64,000 nt of DNA from Nitrospira sp. (GCA_022226955.1 CP092079.1:734811-798810); one strand, 5' to 3'; positions 19,043 to 28,099 are shown, counted from the first letter of the stretch. The notes: generated by a model from the sequence alone, not told the origin. Numbers and translations: made by a program.

Positions 19043-19711
19043 ATGGCGAGAAGTCTGCCGATGCACGGAGAAAAGACGGTGGTCGATCACATCACGGCCG
19101 GATTGGGAAAGATTGCGACGGCCTTGCGGAGCCAGGCGTGGGAAGGCGGGACCGCGCGCAAGTTGACGCCGACACAGGGACAGATCCTGGTCTTGCTGGC
19201 CGAACGGGCTTCGACGGCGGTGCGGCTGAACGATGTGGCCGGCGAGTTGTGCTTGACGGCGGCGACGGTGAGCGATGCGGTGATCACTCTCGTCGAGAAA
19301 CAGCTGGTGAAGAAAACGCGGTCGGCGGAAGACCGGCGGGCGCTGGTTCTCACGCTGACGGCAGCGGGCCGGCGCGAAGCGCAACAGATCTCCGGATGGA
19401 CCGAGGTCGTGCAGGCCGGGGTGAAGGGGCTGACGCCGGACGAGCAGGCGGTGTTTTTGCGGGGACTGACCAAAGTGATGCATTCCCTGCAAGAGCAAGG
19501 GGCGATTTCGGTGGCGCGTATGTGCGCCGGCTGCACCTACTTTCAGCCGTATGTCCATGCCGATGCGGCGCGGCCGCATCATTGCGGATTTGTGAACAAG
19601 CCGCTGGGAGAAGGGCAGCTGCGGCTGGATTGCCCAGATTTTATTCCTGGGTCGGCGGTCGACCAACCGCGCCGATGGCAGGCGTTTGTGCGTGGTGGAG
19701 AGGGGCGATGA
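19043..19711 (+). CDS. MarR-family regulator with C-terminal cysteine/histidine cluster
   Basis: A 222-residue protein. Residues 20-115 are a MarR winged helix-turn-helix (LTPTQGQILVLLAER, recognition helix around LTAATVSDAVITLVEK, wing SAEDRRALVLTLTAAG). After residue 155 comes an extension with C161-x2-C164, H180-C181 and C197, a likely metal or iron-sulfur site. This suggests a redox- or metal-responsive repressor. The ATG at 19043 is chosen because AAAGGAG lies eight bases upstream; a GTG at 19034 would overlap that site. It sits between DUF2024 and the secreted globin, which it may control. Confidence 0.85.
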   Translation: MARSLPMHGEKTVVDHITAGLGKIATALRSQAWEGGTARKLTPTQGQILVLLAERASTAVRLNDVAGELCLTAATVSDAVITLVEKQLVKKTRSAEDRRALVLTLTAAGRREAQQISGWTEVVQAGVKGLTPDEQAVFLRGLTKVMHSLQEQGAISVARMCAGCTYFQPYVHADAARPHHCGFVNKPLGEGQLRLDCPDFIPGSAVDQPRRWQAFVRGGEGR

Positions 19712-19743
19712 GCCCGTTTATTAATCAATACAGGAGGGGTGCG

Positions 19744-20187
19744 ATGAAGGTGCAGCGCGCAGTGAATATGGCGGTCTTGAGTGTGGTGCTAATGGCAGGG
19801 GCGGCCTGCGCGGGGAGTCCTGCACAAGGCAAGCCGCTGTATGACCGACTGGGTGGAAAGGGCGCGATCACGGCGGTGGTGGAGACCTTCGTGAGCAACG
19901 TCGGCGGCGATAAACGGATCAATGGGTATTTTGCGAGCACGGACCTGGCCAAGCTCAAGGAGCATTTGGTCAATCAGATTTGCGAGGCGAGCGGCGGGCC
20001 TTGCAAGTACAGCGGGCGCACGATGAGACAGACGCATGACGGGATGGGCGTGACAGACGCGGCGTTCGGCGCCTTGGTCGAGGATCTGGTCGCGGCCTTG
20101 GATCATCACAAGGTTGGCAAGGCGGAGAAGGCTGAGCTGTTGGGCGTGCTCGGCCCGATGAAGGGCGACATCGTCGAGAAGAAGTAG
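19744..20187 (+). CDS. Exported group 1 truncated hemoglobin
   Basis: A 147-residue protein: a signal sequence of about 22 residues ([13 protein letters not shown]), then a group 1 truncated globin of about 120 residues. [20 protein letters not shown] is the family opening, INGYF follows, and [10 protein letters not shown] carries the likely proximal haem His (H98). Truncated globins bind O2 and often detoxify nitric oxide. Most lack a signal peptide, so a periplasmic or lipid-anchored form (C22 could be lipidated) is notable. AGGAGGGG precedes the ATG. It is the last gene of the DUF2024-MarR group. Confidence 0.85.
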   Translation: MKVQRAVNMAVLSVVLMAGAACAGSPAQGKPLYDRLGGKGAITAVVETFVSNVGGDKRINGYFASTDLAKLKEHLVNQICEASGGPCKYSGRTMRQTHDGMGVTDAAFGALVEDLVAALDHHKVGKAEKAELLGVLGPMKGDIVEKK

Positions 20188-20193
20188 TTTCTC

Positions 20194-20221
20194 CCGGTGC
20201 GAGGGGCGCCCCTCGCACCGG
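20194..20221. terminator. Perfect 28-base palindrome after globin gene
   Basis: From CCGGTGCGAGGGG to its exact complement, all 14 base pairs match. It starts six bases after the globin stop. There is no T run; a strong hairpin ending the operon is the likely role. Confidence 0.5.
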
Positions 20222-20373
20222 TCTCGGCCGGCTGCCGGATGGAGTCTTGCCGTGTTACTCCTGCCTGAAATCGTTCTCGATATTCCGGCTATGCCGCCAT
20301 GGGATTGCATTTGCGGACAGTCGAGCGGTAAGCTGCCCACGGTTGTACGTACGGAGTAACGAGGCGGTTGAGT

Positions 20374-20844
20374 ATGCGTATTGGCCGGGTAGAGCGAACG
20401 GTCGGCGTAATTTTGCTGCTGGCGCTTTGCGGCGGCTGCGGGAGCGAGTCGTCGTCATCGACTCCTGTCGCGGCATCGTCGCTGGCGGGAGCCGATGCCG
20501 ATCATAACGGGGTGCGAGACGATATCGACACCTATATCGACTCTATGGCGGCCGACGCCGATACGAAAAGGGCGCTTCGTCAGTATGCCAAGGCCGCGCA
20601 ATCCTCCATCCTCGACGCGAACGATGCTGGCAAATCCGTTACTCATGTGACCGAACGGTTTCGCGCATTGGAATGCCTGATGGCCCGCCGTCCGGCGGAT
20701 TTTCATCCCATTTTTGTTGAGCTTCGGGCGAGAGTCTTAGATACCAATCCACGGTCGGAAGCCTATTTGAAAGCCGACGGCCAAGCCGCGGCGGTCAATA
20801 TTCCATTGCTCCCGGCCGATCAATGGATAGGAGCATGTCTATGA
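20374..20844 (+). CDS. Hypothetical lipoprotein
   Basis: A 156-residue protein with a lipoprotein signal: hydrophobic VGVILLLALCGGC with the lipobox LCGGC. A Ser-rich linker follows, then a short acidic stretch ADADHNGVRDDIDTYI that looks like a calcium-binding loop, then a helical domain. No family is recognised. The ATG at 20374 is used; an in-frame TTG lies two codons upstream. Its stop overlaps the next gene's start (ATGA), so it is co-translated with the lipase-like protein and may anchor or chaperone it. Confidence 0.65.
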   Translation: MRIGRVERTVGVILLLALCGGCGSESSSSTPVAASSLAGADADHNGVRDDIDTYIDSMAADADTKRALRQYAKAAQSSILDANDAGKSVTHVTERFRALECLMARRPADFHPIFVELRARVLDTNPRSEAYLKADGQAAAVNIPLLPADQWIGACL

Positions 20845-21719
20845 ATGGGGCATCCCTGAAACTGAGTTTGTTCGCGGCGTTGGTGTTGGGGGCAACACCG
20901 AGTTGGGGACAGTTTTCTCCCCAAGCGGCTTGCCAAAGCGAGGCGGCTCCACGCACGGCGATCTATTATGTGAATGGCGTGACGACGACGCTTGATGAAG
21001 CGAGACTGAACGGCGGGAAGCTGGAGTTGGAGTTTTTGACTCGATTGCCGTCGATGACACCGGCCAGTCTTCGGTCCAGCTGTTATCTTTTTTTTCTCAA
21101 CTATAACCCCACGTCGGGAGCGGTCAAAGATTTCACGGAAGCTGGGCAGCAACGGTTAGGTATCGACCCGTCCGATATGTGGCGGCGGCTGGAGTCATTC
21201 GCGTCGCTTGGTCCGACAATGGTGTCGCTGTTGCAAGGGCCCATGACGCAGGCGAACCAGATCGATCAGGCGGCTGTGCAGCGTCATGCGGCGGCCTATC
21301 GAGCGCAGATGACAGCGCCGCTGTGCCGGCGCGTGGTTGTCGTGCCGCATTCTCAGGGGAATCTGTATGCCAATGCGGCCTACGATGCGGCGGTGGGAGC
21401 GTCTCCGGTGCCGGCTCCTGCTGTCGGAGCGCTGAAGATTGTCGGGGTGGCCACGCCGGATACTGCAGTGAAGGGCAATGGCCGGTATCGGACATCGACC
21501 GGGGATTTGCTGATCGGCGCGATCAATGTGGTGTTGCCGTCAACGCTCGATGCCAATACCAATTGGGGGCTGAACCCGATTCTTACGTCGTTTACGCCGC
21601 TGTACTCCGGCGGCCACAGCTTTATGGGATATTTGTCGTTCGACGACAGTCGGAACCAGATCTTGGGCGACATTCAATCGTCGCTCAGCGAAGTCAATGC
21701 GGTGACGGTTTGCCCGTAG
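20841..21719 (+). CDS. Exported alpha/beta-hydrolase-like protein
   Basis: A 292-residue protein with a signal peptide (LSLFAALVLGATPSWG). Around residue 165 the strand RRVVVVPHSQGNLYANAA matches the nucleophile elbow of lipases/esterases (G/P-H-S-Q-G), with Ser as likely nucleophile. A later GGHSFMGYL could hold the catalytic His. The ATG at 20841 overlaps the previous stop and has AGGAG seven bases upstream; ATG 20835 is too close to that site. Substrate unknown. It is the second gene of a coupled pair with the lipoprotein. Confidence 0.6.
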   Translation: MNGASLKLSLFAALVLGATPSWGQFSPQAACQSEAAPRTAIYYVNGVTTTLDEARLNGGKLELEFLTRLPSMTPASLRSSCYLFFLNYNPTSGAVKDFTEAGQQRLGIDPSDMWRRLESFASLGPTMVSLLQGPMTQANQIDQAAVQRHAAAYRAQMTAPLCRRVVVVPHSQGNLYANAAYDAAVGASPVPAPAVGALKIVGVATPDTAVKGNGRYRTSTGDLLIGAINVVLPSTLDANTNWGLNPILTSFTPLYSGGHSFMGYLSFDDSRNQILGDIQSSLSEVNAVTVCP

Positions 21720-21749
21720 CGAGTCGTATCGAGCGATTGCGTCGCTTCA

Positions 21750-22364
21750 TTAGCGTTGCGGTTTTTTCTTCACCCTAAAATAGTCTCCTCCTTTGACGAA
21801 CTCGTCGTCGCTGCCCCAGGCGATATGCTTGTCCAGGCGCTTCATGAGCGGCACGTGCTTGGAGCAATGGACATAGGCTTCTTCGACGTTTACGAGGATC
21901 CACGATTCCGGGTGCCGTCCGCCTTTGACTTGCATAGCTTCGAGAATGCCGGGAGGCAGATTCGGCATGCCTTCCATTGCATTCGGCGTCAGGACATGCG
22001 CCTGTCCGTTGACGTGGAGGCCCATCGTGGTCAGATAGTAATCGAGAAAGATCATGCCGATATGGGGATTCTCCAGAATGTTGCCCACACTGGCCAGGAC
22101 ACCGTTGCCGCGATATTCCGGATAGACCAGCGTTTTCTCGTTCAGCACGGCTACGAATCCTCTAGTGCCGGCGCGAAAGGAGCAATCGCAGGCGCCGCTG
22201 GCGCTGGCCGTGGCAATGAAGGCCATTTCCTGCCGGGCAATGAACTGCTGCATCGGTCCATTTAAATGATCCAGGACTTGATTGGCTTGAAACGCGGCGG
22301 CGCGATGAGTTGTGCCGAACTGTTCTTGTGCCTGCTGTTCTCCCGAGATATCCGATCGGTTCAT
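21750..22364 (-). CDS. Pyridoxamine 5'-phosphate oxidase-like flavin protein
   Basis: A 204-residue protein of the split-barrel flavin family. MAFIATASASGACDCSFRAG is the first barrel strand pair of these proteins; GNGVLASVGNILENPHIGMIFLD is the typical FMN-binding middle, and YVHCSKHVPLM the closing strand. Members include pyridoxamine phosphate oxidases and general stress flavoproteins; this branch probably has another substrate. AAGGAG precedes the ATG at 22364; the frame is open to 22418. It stands alone upstream of the sigma54 regulator gene. Confidence 0.8.
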   Translation of the reverse strand: MNRSDISGEQQAQEQFGTTHRAAAFQANQVLDHLNGPMQQFIARQEMAFIATASASGACDCSFRAGTRGFVAVLNEKTLVYPEYRGNGVLASVGNILENPHIGMIFLDYYLTTMGLHVNGQAHVLTPNAMEGMPNLPPGILEAMQVKGGRHPESWILVNVEEAYVHCSKHVPLMKRLDKHIAWGSDDEFVKGGDYFRVKKKPQR

Positions 22365-22497
22365 AGCGAGGCTCCTTGTTGTGCAGTGACGAGGCGGGAT
22401 GGATAGGCCATTCTCCACTAGCGAGGGGGTGTTTGTCGATCTCGTGAGCGAGGCGTCCGGCTTAGTGCCGTGCGATTGGCCTGGCGGAGTGAGCGAG

Positions 22498-23841
22498 TCA
22501 GTCGCCGACGCCGAATTTCTTGAGTTTGCTCAGCAGGGTCTTGTAGTCGATATCCAAGGTTTTGGCGGCGAGTGTTTTGTTGCCATTGCTGGCGTCGAGC
22601 ACGCGCAGGATGTGCCGTCGTTCCATTTCATCGAGGGGGAGCCCTGCGAGATCGCTTTCCTGAAGTGCCCGGCTCGGTTTTGGCAGCACTTGCTCGACAT
22701 CGGCCTGGGCGATCGGTCCGGTGCCAGTTCCCATTAGAATGATTCGCTCGATCACATTGCGGAGTTCGCGCACGTTGCCCGGCCACGCATAGGTGGTCAG
22801 CCGCTGTAATGCGTCTGTGGCAACGGTTCGTTTGGTGGCTCCGGGGATTTGGAGCGTCTGAAGAATGTGGTCGATCAACGCAGGAAGATCCTCGGTCCGC
22901 TCGCGCAGCGGCGGGACGCGCAGGGTGACGGTATTGATGCGGTAGAGGAGGTCGTCGCGGAAGCGGCCTTGATGGACGAGCTCTTGAATGTCCTGGTTCG
23001 TGGCGCCGACGATGCGCACATCCGCGTGAAGCGTTCGAGTGCTGCCGACTGGGCGGTACTCGTTGCGATCGAGAAAGCGCAGCAGGCTGACCTGCATCGG
23101 ACCTGGCATCTCGCCGAGTTCATCGAGAAAGAGCGTCCCTCCTTCCGCGGCGGCAATCAGGCCGATCTTCGTTCCGGTCGCGCCGGTAAAGGCGCCCTTG
23201 TCATGCCCGAACAGTTCGCTTTCGAGCAACTCGCGGCTGACGGCCCCGCAGTTGATCGCCAGAAACGGGCCGCCGGCTCGCCGGCTGAACTCGTGGAGCA
23301 GCCTGGCGGCGACTTCTTTTCCTGAACCGGTTTCGCCCTGAATGAGGACCGGCGCGTTGGACGGCGCGACTTGCGCGATCTGCTGCTTGAGGTTGCGCCA
23401 GGCCTTGCCGGGGCCTTCCGCAATTGCGTCGCGGGTGAATCCGCCGTGGCGGGCTGCGAGATTTTCTTTCCGCAATGCGCGGACGGTTTTCAGCTTGCTC
23501 AGCGCCGCTTTCACGACGCCGGCGTCAAAGGGGGTCTCTTTCACGAGGAAATCCCAGGCGCCCTGCTTGATCGCCTCGACAGCCTCTTTCACGTCGCCGT
23601 GGCCGGTCAGCATCAGCACATCGACATCGGGCTGATGGTCGGCGATCCACTTCAGCACCGCCCGGCCGTCCATGCCGGGCATCCGCAGATCCGTAATGAC
23701 GCAATCGAACGGCGCGGCTTGCAAGGCCTCGATGCCGGCCTGGCCTTGTGTCACGGCGGTGACCTGGCAGCCTTCCTCGCGCAGCGTCTGTTCGAGCATC
23801 AGGCGGACATATTCTTCGTCATCGATGATAAGTATGCGCAT
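22498..23841 (-). CDS. NtrC-family sigma54-dependent response regulator
   Basis: A 447-residue regulator with three domains. Residues 1-120 are a receiver with phospho-acceptor D51 (VITDLRMPGMDG). Residues 140-380 are the AAA+ sigma54-activating domain: Walker A GETGSGKE at 169-176, the sigma54-contacting GAFTGA at 216-221 and Walker B near 234-241. The C-terminus (MERRHILRVLDASNGNKTLAAKTL) is a Fis-type DNA-binding helix-turn-helix. The ATG overlaps the stop of the histidine kinase gene (TAATG), so the two form a coupled two-component system. No target promoter was identified in the window. Confidence 0.93.
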   Translation of the reverse strand: MRILIIDDEEYVRLMLEQTLREEGCQVTAVTQGQAGIEALQAAPFDCVITDLRMPGMDGRAVLKWIADHQPDVDVLMLTGHGDVKEAVEAIKQGAWDFLVKETPFDAGVVKAALSKLKTVRALRKENLAARHGGFTRDAIAEGPGKAWRNLKQQIAQVAPSNAPVLIQGETGSGKEVAARLLHEFSRRAGGPFLAINCGAVSRELLESELFGHDKGAFTGATGTKIGLIAAAEGGTLFLDELGEMPGPMQVSLLRFLDRNEYRPVGSTRTLHADVRIVGATNQDIQELVHQGRFRDDLLYRINTVTLRVPPLRERTEDLPALIDHILQTLQIPGATKRTVATDALQRLTTYAWPGNVRELRNVIERIILMGTGTGPIAQADVEQVLPKPSRALQESDLAGLPLDEMERRHILRVLDASNGNKTLAAKTLDIDYKTLLSKLKKFGVGD

Positions 23842-25400
23842 TAGTGTGTCTGGATGGGAAACGCGATGAAAAAGGTGCTGCCTTGGCCGGGCGTGGATTC
23901 CGCCCATACCCGGCCGCCGTGTTTTTCCATCACGAGTTTCACAATGGCAAGGCCGACGCCAGTCCCTTCGTATTCGCCGGGACTATGAAGGCGCTCGAAG
24001 AGGTCGAAAATCTTGCCGGCCTGGCCGGCGTCGAACCCGATGCCGTTGTCGCGAATCCACAGAATCTGTTCGGTCGCGGTTTGCTGCCCGCCGATGGCCA
24101 CCGCCGGCGAGGCGGTGTGGCGGGAAAACTTCAGCGCGTTGTCGAGGAGATTGGTGATGGCTTGGCGCACGCTGACCGGTTCGCCGTAGAGGTCTGAATA
24201 CGGCAGGTTGACGGTGGTCCTCACGGTGGCCCCCGCCAGGAGCTGCTGACGCTCGACCAGCAGGCTGGAGATCATCTCCATGACGTTGAAGCGAAGGCGA
24301 GGAAGGTTTTGTTGTTCCAAGCGCGAATACTTCAGCAGGGCGTCGATCATGTGCGTGAGGCGGAGAGCAGAGCTGCGGATAATATCGATATGATGCCGGA
24401 GTTGCGTGTCTTGCGACTCGGTAAACTGTTTTTCCAGCAGAGAGGAAAAGCCTTCGATCTCGCGCAAGGGCCCTTTGAGGTCGTGGGCGATGGAGTAGGT
24501 GAAGGCTTCCAGTTCCTTGGTCTTTCGAATGAGCGCGGTGCTGTGGTCGCGCAGGCTTGTCAGCATAGCGGTGAGCGACCCGGCGAGAGCGCCGACTTCG
24601 TCGCGGCTTGGCCAGGGTTCGAATTGCGCGGCGAGGTCGTGGTGGGCGACACGGTCGGCGGTGGCTGCGAGGCGCTTGAGGGGGTTGGCAACCTGCCGCT
24701 TCATGACGATGTAGATCGCCACGATCAGGAACCCGAGCAAGCCGAGGATGCCGACGACCATGGTCCTGGCTTGATCGACCAGCCGGTCGCCCTCGATTTT
24801 CATCTCGACATCTATTTTCCGATGCACGTCGATCAGTGAGGTAATGGCGTCTTGTGTGCGCGCGGCGACTTGCTCGTAGGCCGCCTCTGTGGCGGTTGAT
24901 GCAGCGAAGTTGTCCGCGATGGCTTTCGCCAGATCCTCTCTCTGTGCGCGCAGTGAGGTGATGCCGTCGGCGATGGCGACGATGGCTAGATCTTCCTGTA
25001 CGGCGAGGTCTGTCTGCCCGTGTTGTTCCAGCATGCCGTAGAGGATTGGATGGGTGCGCGCTGCATGGGTGGCTTGATAGGTATCGAGGGCGGTCAGGGT
25101 GCGTCGTTCGATCTCGGCAATAGCCTGGAATCCTGCCGTCCGGTTTGCGCCGGAGAGATGCTCCCGGGTCTGATGCATGCGGGTTTCAATCTCGGCCACA
25201 TCGCGGAGCATCTCCGAGGCGGTCACGACGCCGGGGATCGTAATGCGCTGATGGCGGTCGACGTAGCTATTCACGCGAGATAGATAGACAAGCGTGGCGG
25301 AGAAACTGCCGATGAGCAACAGGAGAATCAGCCCGAATGCCACGGCCAGTTTTTGGCCGATGGAAAGACGCGCGATGAATCCAGGGGGTGCGGACGGCAT
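23841..25400 (-). CDS. Sensor histidine kinase with HAMP domain
   Basis: A 519-residue membrane sensor. One helix near residue 20 (LAVAFGLILLLLIGSFSATLVYL) and another near 205 flank a periplasmic, mainly helical sensor region of about 165 residues. A HAMP linker follows (RQVANPLKRLAATADRV), then the dimerisation domain with the phospho-accepting His in AYSIAHDLKGPLRE-like context (SIAHDLKGPLRE), and an ATPase domain ending in EYEGTGVGLAIVKLVMEKHGGRVW. The start at 25400 is an ATG; a GTG at 25415 is possible. Coupled to the sigma54 regulator, so it should phosphorylate it. Confidence 0.9.
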   Translation of the reverse strand: MPSAPPGFIARLSIGQKLAVAFGLILLLLIGSFSATLVYLSRVNSYVDRHQRITIPGVVTASEMLRDVAEIETRMHQTREHLSGANRTAGFQAIAEIERRTLTALDTYQATHAARTHPILYGMLEQHGQTDLAVQEDLAIVAIADGITSLRAQREDLAKAIADNFAASTATEAAYEQVAARTQDAITSLIDVHRKIDVEMKIEGDRLVDQARTMVVGILGLLGFLIVAIYIVMKRQVANPLKRLAATADRVAHHDLAAQFEPWPSRDEVGALAGSLTAMLTSLRDHSTALIRKTKELEAFTYSIAHDLKGPLREIEGFSSLLEKQFTESQDTQLRHHIDIIRSSALRLTHMIDALLKYSRLEQQNLPRLRFNVMEMISSLLVERQQLLAGATVRTTVNLPYSDLYGEPVSVRQAITNLLDNALKFSRHTASPAVAIGGQQTATEQILWIRDNGIGFDAGQAGKIFDLFERLHSPGEYEGTGVGLAIVKLVMEKHGGRVWAESTPGQGSTFFIAFPIQTH

Positions 25401-25481
25401 GGCGTACGGTATCACAGGGCGCGAGAGGTGTCAGCCGATTCTATCCGAGCCCTGCGCGCGTGTCCCGGGATGCAATGCAAT

Positions 25482-26252
25482 TTACTGACGGCCGGTTCCC
25501 CAGCGGCGATGAAGAAACCGTTCCATCGGAGCGAAAAGTGTCTTGTCGACGGCCAGCCCGATGACGACGATCACGAGCATCACGCCGATCACTTGATCCA
25601 TGGCGTTCAATTCTCGGCCGTAGTGCAGCAGGTGTCCGAGGCCGAATCCGGTCAGGATCGTCACGAAAATTTCCGCTGCCATCAGCGACCGCCAGGCGAA
25701 GGCCCAGCCTTGTTTCATGCCGCTCAGCAGGAAGGGCAGCGAAGCCGGCAGCACCACATGCGTCCAGGTATGCAGTCCGGTCGATCCCATGCTGCGGGCG
25801 GCGCGGGTATAGATGGGCGGGATCGTCCGCACGCCGTTGTCGGTGGCGAGAATCAACGACCAGAGGGTGCCCATCACCACGACGAAGAGCATGGCTGATT
25901 CCGTCTGGCCGAACCAGAGGAGCGCGAGCGGCACCCAGCAGACGCTCGGCAGTGTCTGGAGCCCCAGCGCGAGGACGCCAATGGTGTCTTGCGACCAGCG
26001 GGATGAGGCGGTGAGAAGTCCCAGGGGAATTCCGGCGAGGATGCCGAGGCTGTATCCGATCAGCAGCCGCCGCAGAGTGACAAGGGTCGCGTCCCAGAGG
26101 GTGCCGTCTTCCACAGCCGATCGCAGATAGTCGAAGACACTTTCCGGAGATGGCAGCAAGAGAGGCGACCAGACCTTGGCTTGCACGGCGAAATGCCATG
26201 CTGCCAGGAGCGCCAGAAAAAACAATGATGCGGACAGCCATCGTACGATCAT
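25482..26252 (-). CDS. ABC transporter permease, SsuC/TauC type
   Basis: A 256-residue inner-membrane permease of the nitrate/sulfonate/taurine family (BPD_transp_1). About six hydrophobic helices are visible, with the coupling-helix signature near ARSMGSTGLHTWTHVVLPASLPFLLSGMK before the last helices. It would form the channel for the substrate delivered by the binding protein at 27051-28031. Its start overlaps the ATPase gene by four bases. No desulfonating monooxygenase accompanies the set, so the substrate need not be a sulfonate. Confidence 0.88.
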   Translation of the reverse strand: MIVRWLSASLFFLALLAAWHFAVQAKVWSPLLLPSPESVFDYLRSAVEDGTLWDATLVTLRRLLIGYSLGILAGIPLGLLTASSRWSQDTIGVLALGLQTLPSVCWVPLALLWFGQTESAMLFVVVMGTLWSLILATDNGVRTIPPIYTRAARSMGSTGLHTWTHVVLPASLPFLLSGMKQGWAFAWRSLMAAEIFVTILTGFGLGHLLHYGRELNAMDQVIGVMLVIVVIGLAVDKTLFAPMERFLHRRWGTGRQ

Positions 26253-27049
26253 CCCGCCACCTCGGTCTGCACGTAGCCTTTCAGGACACGGGTGATCTCC
26301 GTGGCGTAGCGGGCGAGGTCCACGCTGTTGATGTCGCGCGGGCGCGGCAGGGGAATGGCGAACTCCTCCCGGATTCGTCCGGGGTTCGGCGAAAACAGGA
26401 TGACGCGGTCGCCCAGACAGACGGCCTCGCGCACGTTGTGGGTGACGAAGACGATGGTTTTGCGATGCTGGCTCCAGATGCGCTGAATGTCGCCGTAGAG
26501 CTGTTCGCGCGTGAGGGCATCGAGGGCGCCGAAGGGCTCGTCCATCAGGAGCACGCTGGGGTTCGGCGCCAGCGCGCGGGCCAGGGCGACCCGCTGTTTC
26601 ATGCCGCCGGAGAGTTCATGGACATTGGAATGCATGAACCGCTTGAGGCCGACGAGTTCCAGAAAATATTCGGCCTTCTCCTGGCGTTCCGCCGCAGTCA
26701 ATCCATTGCTGAGTTTCAGGCCGAAGAGCACATTGCCCAGCACGGTCAGCCAGGGAAACAGCGCGGCTTCCTGAAACATCATGAGACGGTGCGGGCCAGG
26801 GCCGGTGATCGCCTGGCCGTCGGCTTCGACGAGGCCGCGGTCGGGCCGGTCGAGGCCGGCCACGATGTTGAGCAAGGTCGATTTGCCGCAGCCGCTGGGT
26901 CCGACGAGGCAGACGAATTCGCCTTCGGCGATATGGAGCGTCACGTCGTCCAGCGCCTGTACATTCAACGAGCTGGTTTTGAACGACTTTGAAATATGTT
27001 CAAGCGCGAGTTTGCTGGTGCCGGCTGTTGCGCCGTTCGATTCTGGCAT
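26249..27049 (-). CDS. ABC transporter ATP-binding protein, SsuB/TauB type
   Basis: A 266-residue ATPase with Walker A GPSGCGKS, Q-loop MFQEAALFPWL, signature ELSGGMKQRVALARAL and Walker B VLLMDEPFGALDALTR, followed by the switch His in FVTHNVREAV. It powers the neighbouring permease. The sequence is closest in style to the nitrate/sulfonate/bicarbonate group. It starts one base after the binding-protein stop and overlaps the permease start, so all three are one transcript. Confidence 0.92.
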   Translation of the reverse strand: MPESNGATAGTSKLALEHISKSFKTSSLNVQALDDVTLHIAEGEFVCLVGPSGCGKSTLLNIVAGLDRPDRGLVEADGQAITGPGPHRLMMFQEAALFPWLTVLGNVLFGLKLSNGLTAAERQEKAEYFLELVGLKRFMHSNVHELSGGMKQRVALARALAPNPSVLLMDEPFGALDALTREQLYGDIQRIWSQHRKTIVFVTHNVREAVCLGDRVILFSPNPGRIREEFAIPLPRPRDINSVDLARYATEITRVLKGYVQTEVAG

Positions 27050-27050
27050 A

Positions 27051-28031
27051 TCAGTTGAGCCTTTCGATTAAGCGGGACAAGTCGGGGGCCGTGCGAATAA
27101 ATCCGGCACGCTGCGCGTTGGCGACGAATTGTCGATATTCGTCGAGTGAGGCCTCTGCAGTGAGGCCGATGCGCGGCCAGGCGCGGGCGATCAATTCGGC
27201 GGAGACCTTGGCTTGGGTTTCCGCGGCGAGTTCCTGCTGGACTATCTGCTTGGCCTCTGCCGGATGTGCAAGGATCCACTCGGTCAGTTCGCGATGGGCC
27301 TGCGCAAACTTTTTGGCGAGATCGCGCTTGGCGGCGAGAAACTTCACGCTCGACACAAGCACAGTAATACTCTCTTTCGATTGTTCCAGCGCGACGGTGC
27401 CGCCGGCATCCTGTTCCAGGCGGGAAACCCAGGGTTCCACGGTCCAGACGGCATCGAGTTTCTTTTGCTGAAACAGCGGGAGTTGATCCGCATTGGGAGT
27501 CGGGACGATGAAGGCCTCGCCGCCGGTCTGTGTGATTTTCAACCCGCCGTTGGCCAGCCAGGCTCTGCAGGCGACATCTTGGGTATTGCCGAGTTGCGGA
27601 GTCGCGATGGTTTTCCCGCGAAAGTCGGTGGGCTGCTTGAGCCCGGAATTCGGCTGGACGACCAGCGCGGCGCCACCGGTAGCGGCGCCGGCGATGATCC
27701 GGATTTCTTCGCCGCGTGATTTGCTATAGACATTCAATGCCGGGCTCGGTCCCACATACGTGAGGTCGATAGAGTTCGCCAAAATCGCTTCCATGGCGCT
27801 GGGGCCGGCGTTGTAGATATACCACTCGATCTTCACGTCTTTGCCGAGCCGTTCCTCGAACCATCCATGGCCGGTGCGTGAGAGATGCTGGGCGACCAGA
27901 GCTTGGACGTGCGTGATGTTGGGGAAATGTCCCACGCGGAGCGTCTCTCCCGCTGAGGCACCGTTGGGCGGTAGGGCCAACAGCAGCAGGGCAAGGACTG
28001 ACAGAATGATGTGACGGTATGTGCGTGGCAT
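27051..28031 (-). CDS. ABC transporter substrate-binding protein, SsuA/TauA type
   Basis: A 326-residue periplasmic binding protein with a signal peptide (ILSVLALLLLALPPNGASA). The mature start (LRVGHFPNITHVQALVA), the hinge strand LTYVGPSPALNVYSK and GKTIATPQLGNTQDVACRAWL are typical of the NMT1/SsuA group that bind taurine, sulfonates, nitrate or thiamine precursors. A hairpin at 28057-28085 separates it from the upstream lipoprotein gene, so it may have its own promoter. Its placement beside two molybdate-type loci makes an oxyanion or sulfur-compound substrate possible; the sequence alone does not decide. Confidence 0.88.
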   Translation of the reverse strand: MPRTYRHIILSVLALLLLALPPNGASAGETLRVGHFPNITHVQALVAQHLSRTGHGWFEERLGKDVKIEWYIYNAGPSAMEAILANSIDLTYVGPSPALNVYSKSRGEEIRIIAGAATGGAALVVQPNSGLKQPTDFRGKTIATPQLGNTQDVACRAWLANGGLKITQTGGEAFIVPTPNADQLPLFQQKKLDAVWTVEPWVSRLEQDAGGTVALEQSKESITVLVSSVKFLAAKRDLAKKFAQAHRELTEWILAHPAEAKQIVQQELAAETQAKVSAELIARAWPRIGLTAEASLDEYRQFVANAQRAGFIRTAPDLSRLIERLN

Positions 28032-28056
28032 GGTGCATCCCTTTTTGAGTGAGTGG

Positions 28057-28085
28057 ACCGGCGGCGGGATGCTCCCGCCGCCGGT
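28057..28085 (-). terminator. GC-rich hairpin between lipoprotein and SsuA-like genes
   Basis: A 13-base stem (ACCGGCGGCGGGA and its exact complement) closes a three-base loop. It lies after the stop of the minus-strand lipoprotein gene and before the binding-protein start, so it probably ends or tunes transcription between the two parts of the minus arm. Confidence 0.6.
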
Positions 28086-28099
28086 CGCGGGTCGTGTAT

